Source of the DNA: Methanobacteriota archaeon
GTDB lineage: Archaea > Thermoplasmatota > E2 > JACPAO01 > JAHWKR01
Direction of reading: 5' to 3'
Assembly: GCA_019347805.1 (NCBI GenBank)
Contig: JAHWKR010000039.1
Coordinates: forward strand, 1 to 32,746
Length of the DNA: 32,746 bases
Shown here one piece after another: positions 30,231 to 32,746 of the stretch. Under the pieces are notes generated by a model, which ran no database searches, was not told where the DNA came from, and saw nothing but the letters and a program-made list of their open reading frames with translations. Position 1 is the first letter of the stretch. Each line of letters opens with the position of its first letter. Made by a program: the position numbers and the translations under genes.

Positions 30231-32746
30231 ATGGTCCGTGCGGTGTCGTCCTCCAGTCGCCCCAAAAAGGAGCGGGGCCGCGCCATCTCCGCGATCAGCA
30301 TCGCGTCGAGCCGCTACAAGGTGTTCGTCCTCGCCGCCGTCCTCATCATAACGGGCGTGATGGGCTACGGGGTGACGAAGATCACCACCGACGTCGATGT
30401 TGCCGACGTCCTGCCCCGGGGCGACCCGAACACGGCCGCCGCGAAGAACATCACGGCGCAGTTCAAGTCGGCCTACACCCAGCAGGGGACCGTGGCGTTC
30501 CACACCAATCCCACCGTCTGGCAGGAGGACGCCAAGAAGATCTCCTCGTCGTCGCGGGCGCGCACCATGGATCGGTACGACCTCGGCGCCTACAACATCA
30601 CGGACGAGGTCTACGTGCGGGCGATGGAGGAGTTCTTCACCTTCGTCACCGACCACACCGATGGTCGCATCGCGAGCGCCATCTCGGTCCCCGGTTTCTA
30701 CAAACTCATCAATTGGACGGTGGCGGGTGGCGAGGACGGTCCTCCGAACGAGGCCGCCTATCGGTTGCCGCCGTCGGACCCGTCCTTTGGGTCTTCACAG
30801 AGCTACGATTCCATCCATGAGATCGTCCGGGCGACCATCGGCCCGCAACTCGTCGACGCGATCATCGACCCGAGCTACGACCAGGCGACGATGCTCATCC
30901 TGGTCGACCCGCAGGAGGAGATGTCGTCCCGCGACATCGGGAAGATGTACCTGGAGGCGCGCGACGCCTACAACGAGTGGGCGCCCGCGAACGCGAAGTG
31001 GAAGGTCTTCACCGGCGACAACACGCCGCTCTACATCGTCGATTCGCCCATCGCGAACGCCCATGCCTCGGCGTTGACGCAGGAGGATCTGTCGCGTCTC
31101 GGTCCGATCATCCTCGTTTTCCTCCTCGTCACGCTCTACATCGCCTTCCGCAACACCAAGAGCGTGCTCATCTCGGGTTCGACGCTCGTCATCGGTGTGG
31201 TCTGGACCTATGGCGCGATGGGCTACATGGGCATCCCGATGAACACGCTCAACCTCACCGTCGTCCCCCTCATCATGGGGGTGGGGATCGATTACACGGT
31301 GCATATGGTGAACGAGTTCCTCGAGCACAAGGCGGAGGGGCTGTCGGACGTCGAGGCGTTCCGCATCGCCGGGGGCCGCGCCGGCTTCGCGATGGGCATC
31401 GCCACCCTCACGACGGTCATCGGGCTCGGGGTCATGATGGCGTCCCCGAGCCTTCTCCTTGCCCAGCTCGGCCTGCTCTCCGCCATCGCCATCTCGGTCA
31501 TCTATTTCCTGACGCTCACCTTCATCCCCGCGAGCCTCTCGTTGGTCCGCGACACCGCCGCGATGGGCGCGTCGTTCAAGCCCTCCTCCATCATGCCCGC
31601 GTGGGGCGCCAACGTCTCCGCCCACCGCACCCTCTGGGCAATCGGCATCGTCCTCGTCACATTCATCACGCTCTTCAACACGGTCAACCTGGAGAAGGAG
31701 GCGTTCGGCGACCCGGGTTCCAATTTCCCAGAATCGGACCCCATCCGGCAGGAGCACGAACGGTCGCTCAAGGACTTCTACGACACGCCGACGCCGGAGT
31801 TCAAGACCAACATCCTGGTCTTCGAGGGTGACGTCACGGATCCGGAGACCCATCACTACATCCAGGCGGTCGCCGACCGGCTCGCCACCAAAGCGAGCGT
31901 CAATCCCTCGACGCTGCGGCACATCGTCATCGGTGTCGATTCCTGGTTGATGATCCGGGACGGCGGAGAGAGCGCGGTCCAGGCCATGATCCTGGACGAG
32001 CTCCATGGTCGTACGGGGAACCAGGAGTTCGACCAGTATCCCCGGACCAAGGCCGAGATGGAGGCGCTCATCGACGACATGTTCGCGTCGCCGTTCCGGC
32101 AGACCATCTCGCTCTTCATCGATTATCCGGACAACGGCATCACCACGATGACCTTCGCCGTCAAGGCGCGCACGTTCGAGGACGCCGAGCAGGCGTGGGG
32201 GGACGTCTGGGAGGCGGTCGAGGAGGCGAAGGCGCTCAAGCCCGACGATGTCCAGGTCGCCTTCGTCGGCAACACGGCCACCAATTTCCTCTTCATCGAC
32301 GCCCAGTTGCCGTGGTTGAACTACATGTCCATCGTGGCGAGCACCGCGGCGGTCTTCCTCGTCGCCCTCTTCACCCGCGACCTGCGCGCCACGCTCACGG
32401 TCGGTGCGCTCATGCTCGTCACCACCATCTGGTTCATGGGCACCTTGCCGTGGATCGGTGTCGGGCTCGCCATCACGCTCATGTTGCCGATGGTCTTCAT
32501 CTTCAACATCGGCACCGATTATGCGGTCCACCTGGTGTGGAACCTGCAACAGGTCCCGAACCCGCGCGAGGTCTTCGCCAACGTCGGCAAGGCGATCCTG
32601 TTCTCGGCCATCACGACGATCGGTGCTTTCGCGTTCTTCATCCCGATCCGCAACGTGGCGATGTCGAAGACGATGGTCGCCACCGCTATCAGCATCGCCA
32701 TCATCTTCGTCGCCACCATGATCATCGTGGCGCTCTTCTACCGCAT
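30231..32746 (+). CDS. RND/MMPL-family transporter, cut by the right edge
   Basis: At least 838 residues of an open frame that runs off the window. It begins with a basic N-terminus and a membrane helix (YKVFVLAAVLIITGVMGYG, about 30-48), then a large extracytoplasmic loop, a first membrane bundle with the intramembrane Asp motif GVGIDYTVHM (D354), a second loop, and a second bundle with NIGTDYAVHL (D763). Two-fold repetition with the paired Asp-Tyr motif is characteristic of the RND superfamily, including archaeal MMPL/HpnN-like exporters. Substrate is not readable; lipids or small hydrophobic molecules are usual for this group. The ATG at 30231 has no Shine-Dalgarno and lies 155 bases after the V4R regulator, which may control it. 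Confidence 0.88.
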   Translation, partial: MVRAVSSSSRPKKERGRAISAISIASSRYKVFVLAAVLIITGVMGYGVTKITTDVDVADVLPRGDPNTAAAKNITAQFKSAYTQQGTVAFHTNPTVWQEDAKKISSSSRARTMDRYDLGAYNITDEVYVRAMEEFFTFVTDHTDGRIASAISVPGFYKLINWTVAGGEDGPPNEAAYRLPPSDPSFGSSQSYDSIHEIVRATIGPQLVDAIIDPSYDQATMLILVDPQEEMSSRDIGKMYLEARDAYNEWAPANAKWKVFTGDNTPLYIVDSPIANAHASALTQEDLSRLGPIILVFLLVTLYIAFRNTKSVLISGSTLVIGVVWTYGAMGYMGIPMNTLNLTVVPLIMGVGIDYTVHMVNEFLEHKAEGLSDVEAFRIAGGRAGFAMGIATLTTVIGLGVMMASPSLLLAQLGLLSAIAISVIYFLTLTFIPASLSLVRDTAAMGASFKPSSIMPAWGANVSAHRTLWAIGIVLVTFITLFNTVNLEKEAFGDPGSNFPESDPIRQEHERSLKDFYDTPTPEFKTNILVFEGDVTDPETHHYIQAVADRLATKASVNPSTLRHIVIGVDSWLMIRDGGESAVQAMILDELHGRTGNQEFDQYPRTKAEMEALIDDMFASPFRQTISLFIDYPDNGITTMTFAVKARTFEDAEQAWGDVWEAVEEAKALKPDDVQVAFVGNTATNFLFIDAQLPWLNYMSIVASTAAVFLVALFTRDLRATLTVGALMLVTTIWFMGTLPWIGVGLAITLMLPMVFIFNIGTDYAVHLVWNLQQVPNPREVFANVGKAILFSAITTIGAFAFFIPIRNVAMSKTMVATAISIAIIFVATMIIVALFYR

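Overview
The window is GC-rich archaeal DNA. Archaeal markers are a DacZ-type diadenylate cyclase, a PIN-ATPase-KH protein, a long-form cis-prenyltransferase, TATA-like boxes about 25 bases upstream of many first-gene starts (short-leader or leaderless mRNAs), and ATGA/TGATG overlaps inside operons. A LysW-dependent lysine pathway together with a high-GC surface-protein style suggests a GC-rich Thermoplasmatota lineage, but that placement is inference. No tRNA, rRNA, CRISPR array or insertion sequence was seen.

Layout. 0-2.7 kb: a DUF47 PhoU-like protein and a DUF1232 membrane protein (+), then a small ribbon-helix-helix-like protein followed by dacZ (-). 2.8-5.9 kb: an overlapping minus-strand operon for an aconitase-family hydro-lyase (large and small subunits) and a beta-decarboxylating dehydrogenase; it could serve leucine, lysine, or both. 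5.9-6.66 kb: a stretch without long genes that holds two related lysine/proline-rich micro-ORFs, each with a near-perfect Shine-Dalgarno and a hairpin directly upstream of it. 6.66-12 kb: a 1,139-residue membrane-anchored surface protein with a 202-residue tandem repeat, divergent from a six-Asp-box lipoprotein. 12-14.7 kb: a GNAT acetyltransferase coupled to the PIN-ATPase-KH protein. 14.8-22.1 kb: a one-membrane-segment protein (-), then the lysine operon lysW-homocitrate synthase-lysX-lysY-lysZ-lysJ-lysK (+). 22.1-24.3 kb: uppS, an MBL-fold hydrolase and a divergent HesB/IscA-like protein (-). 24.6-28.3 kb: a four-gene overlapping operon with a Nudix hydrolase and a three-part FAD / [2Fe-2S] amine or imino-acid dehydrogenase. 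28.5-30.1 kb: a redox-looking regulatory locus, with a DUF1858 CxxC protein and a winged-helix protein divergent from an ArsR-HTH/V4R regulator resembling MsvR. 30.2 kb to the end: an RND/MMPL transporter cut by the window edge.

How the genes fit together. In the lysine operon, LysX attaches alpha-aminoadipate to the C-terminal Glu of LysW; LysZ, LysY and LysJ phosphorylate, reduce and aminate the carried group; LysK releases lysine. Homocitrate synthase supplies the entry step. The hydro-lyase and dehydrogenase steps between homocitrate and aminoadipate are absent from the operon and may come from the 2.8-5.9 kb cluster. The least explained material is the micro-ORF pair, the tail of the large surface protein, the Nudix-dehydrogenase coupling, and the regulatory locus with its 21-bp dyad.
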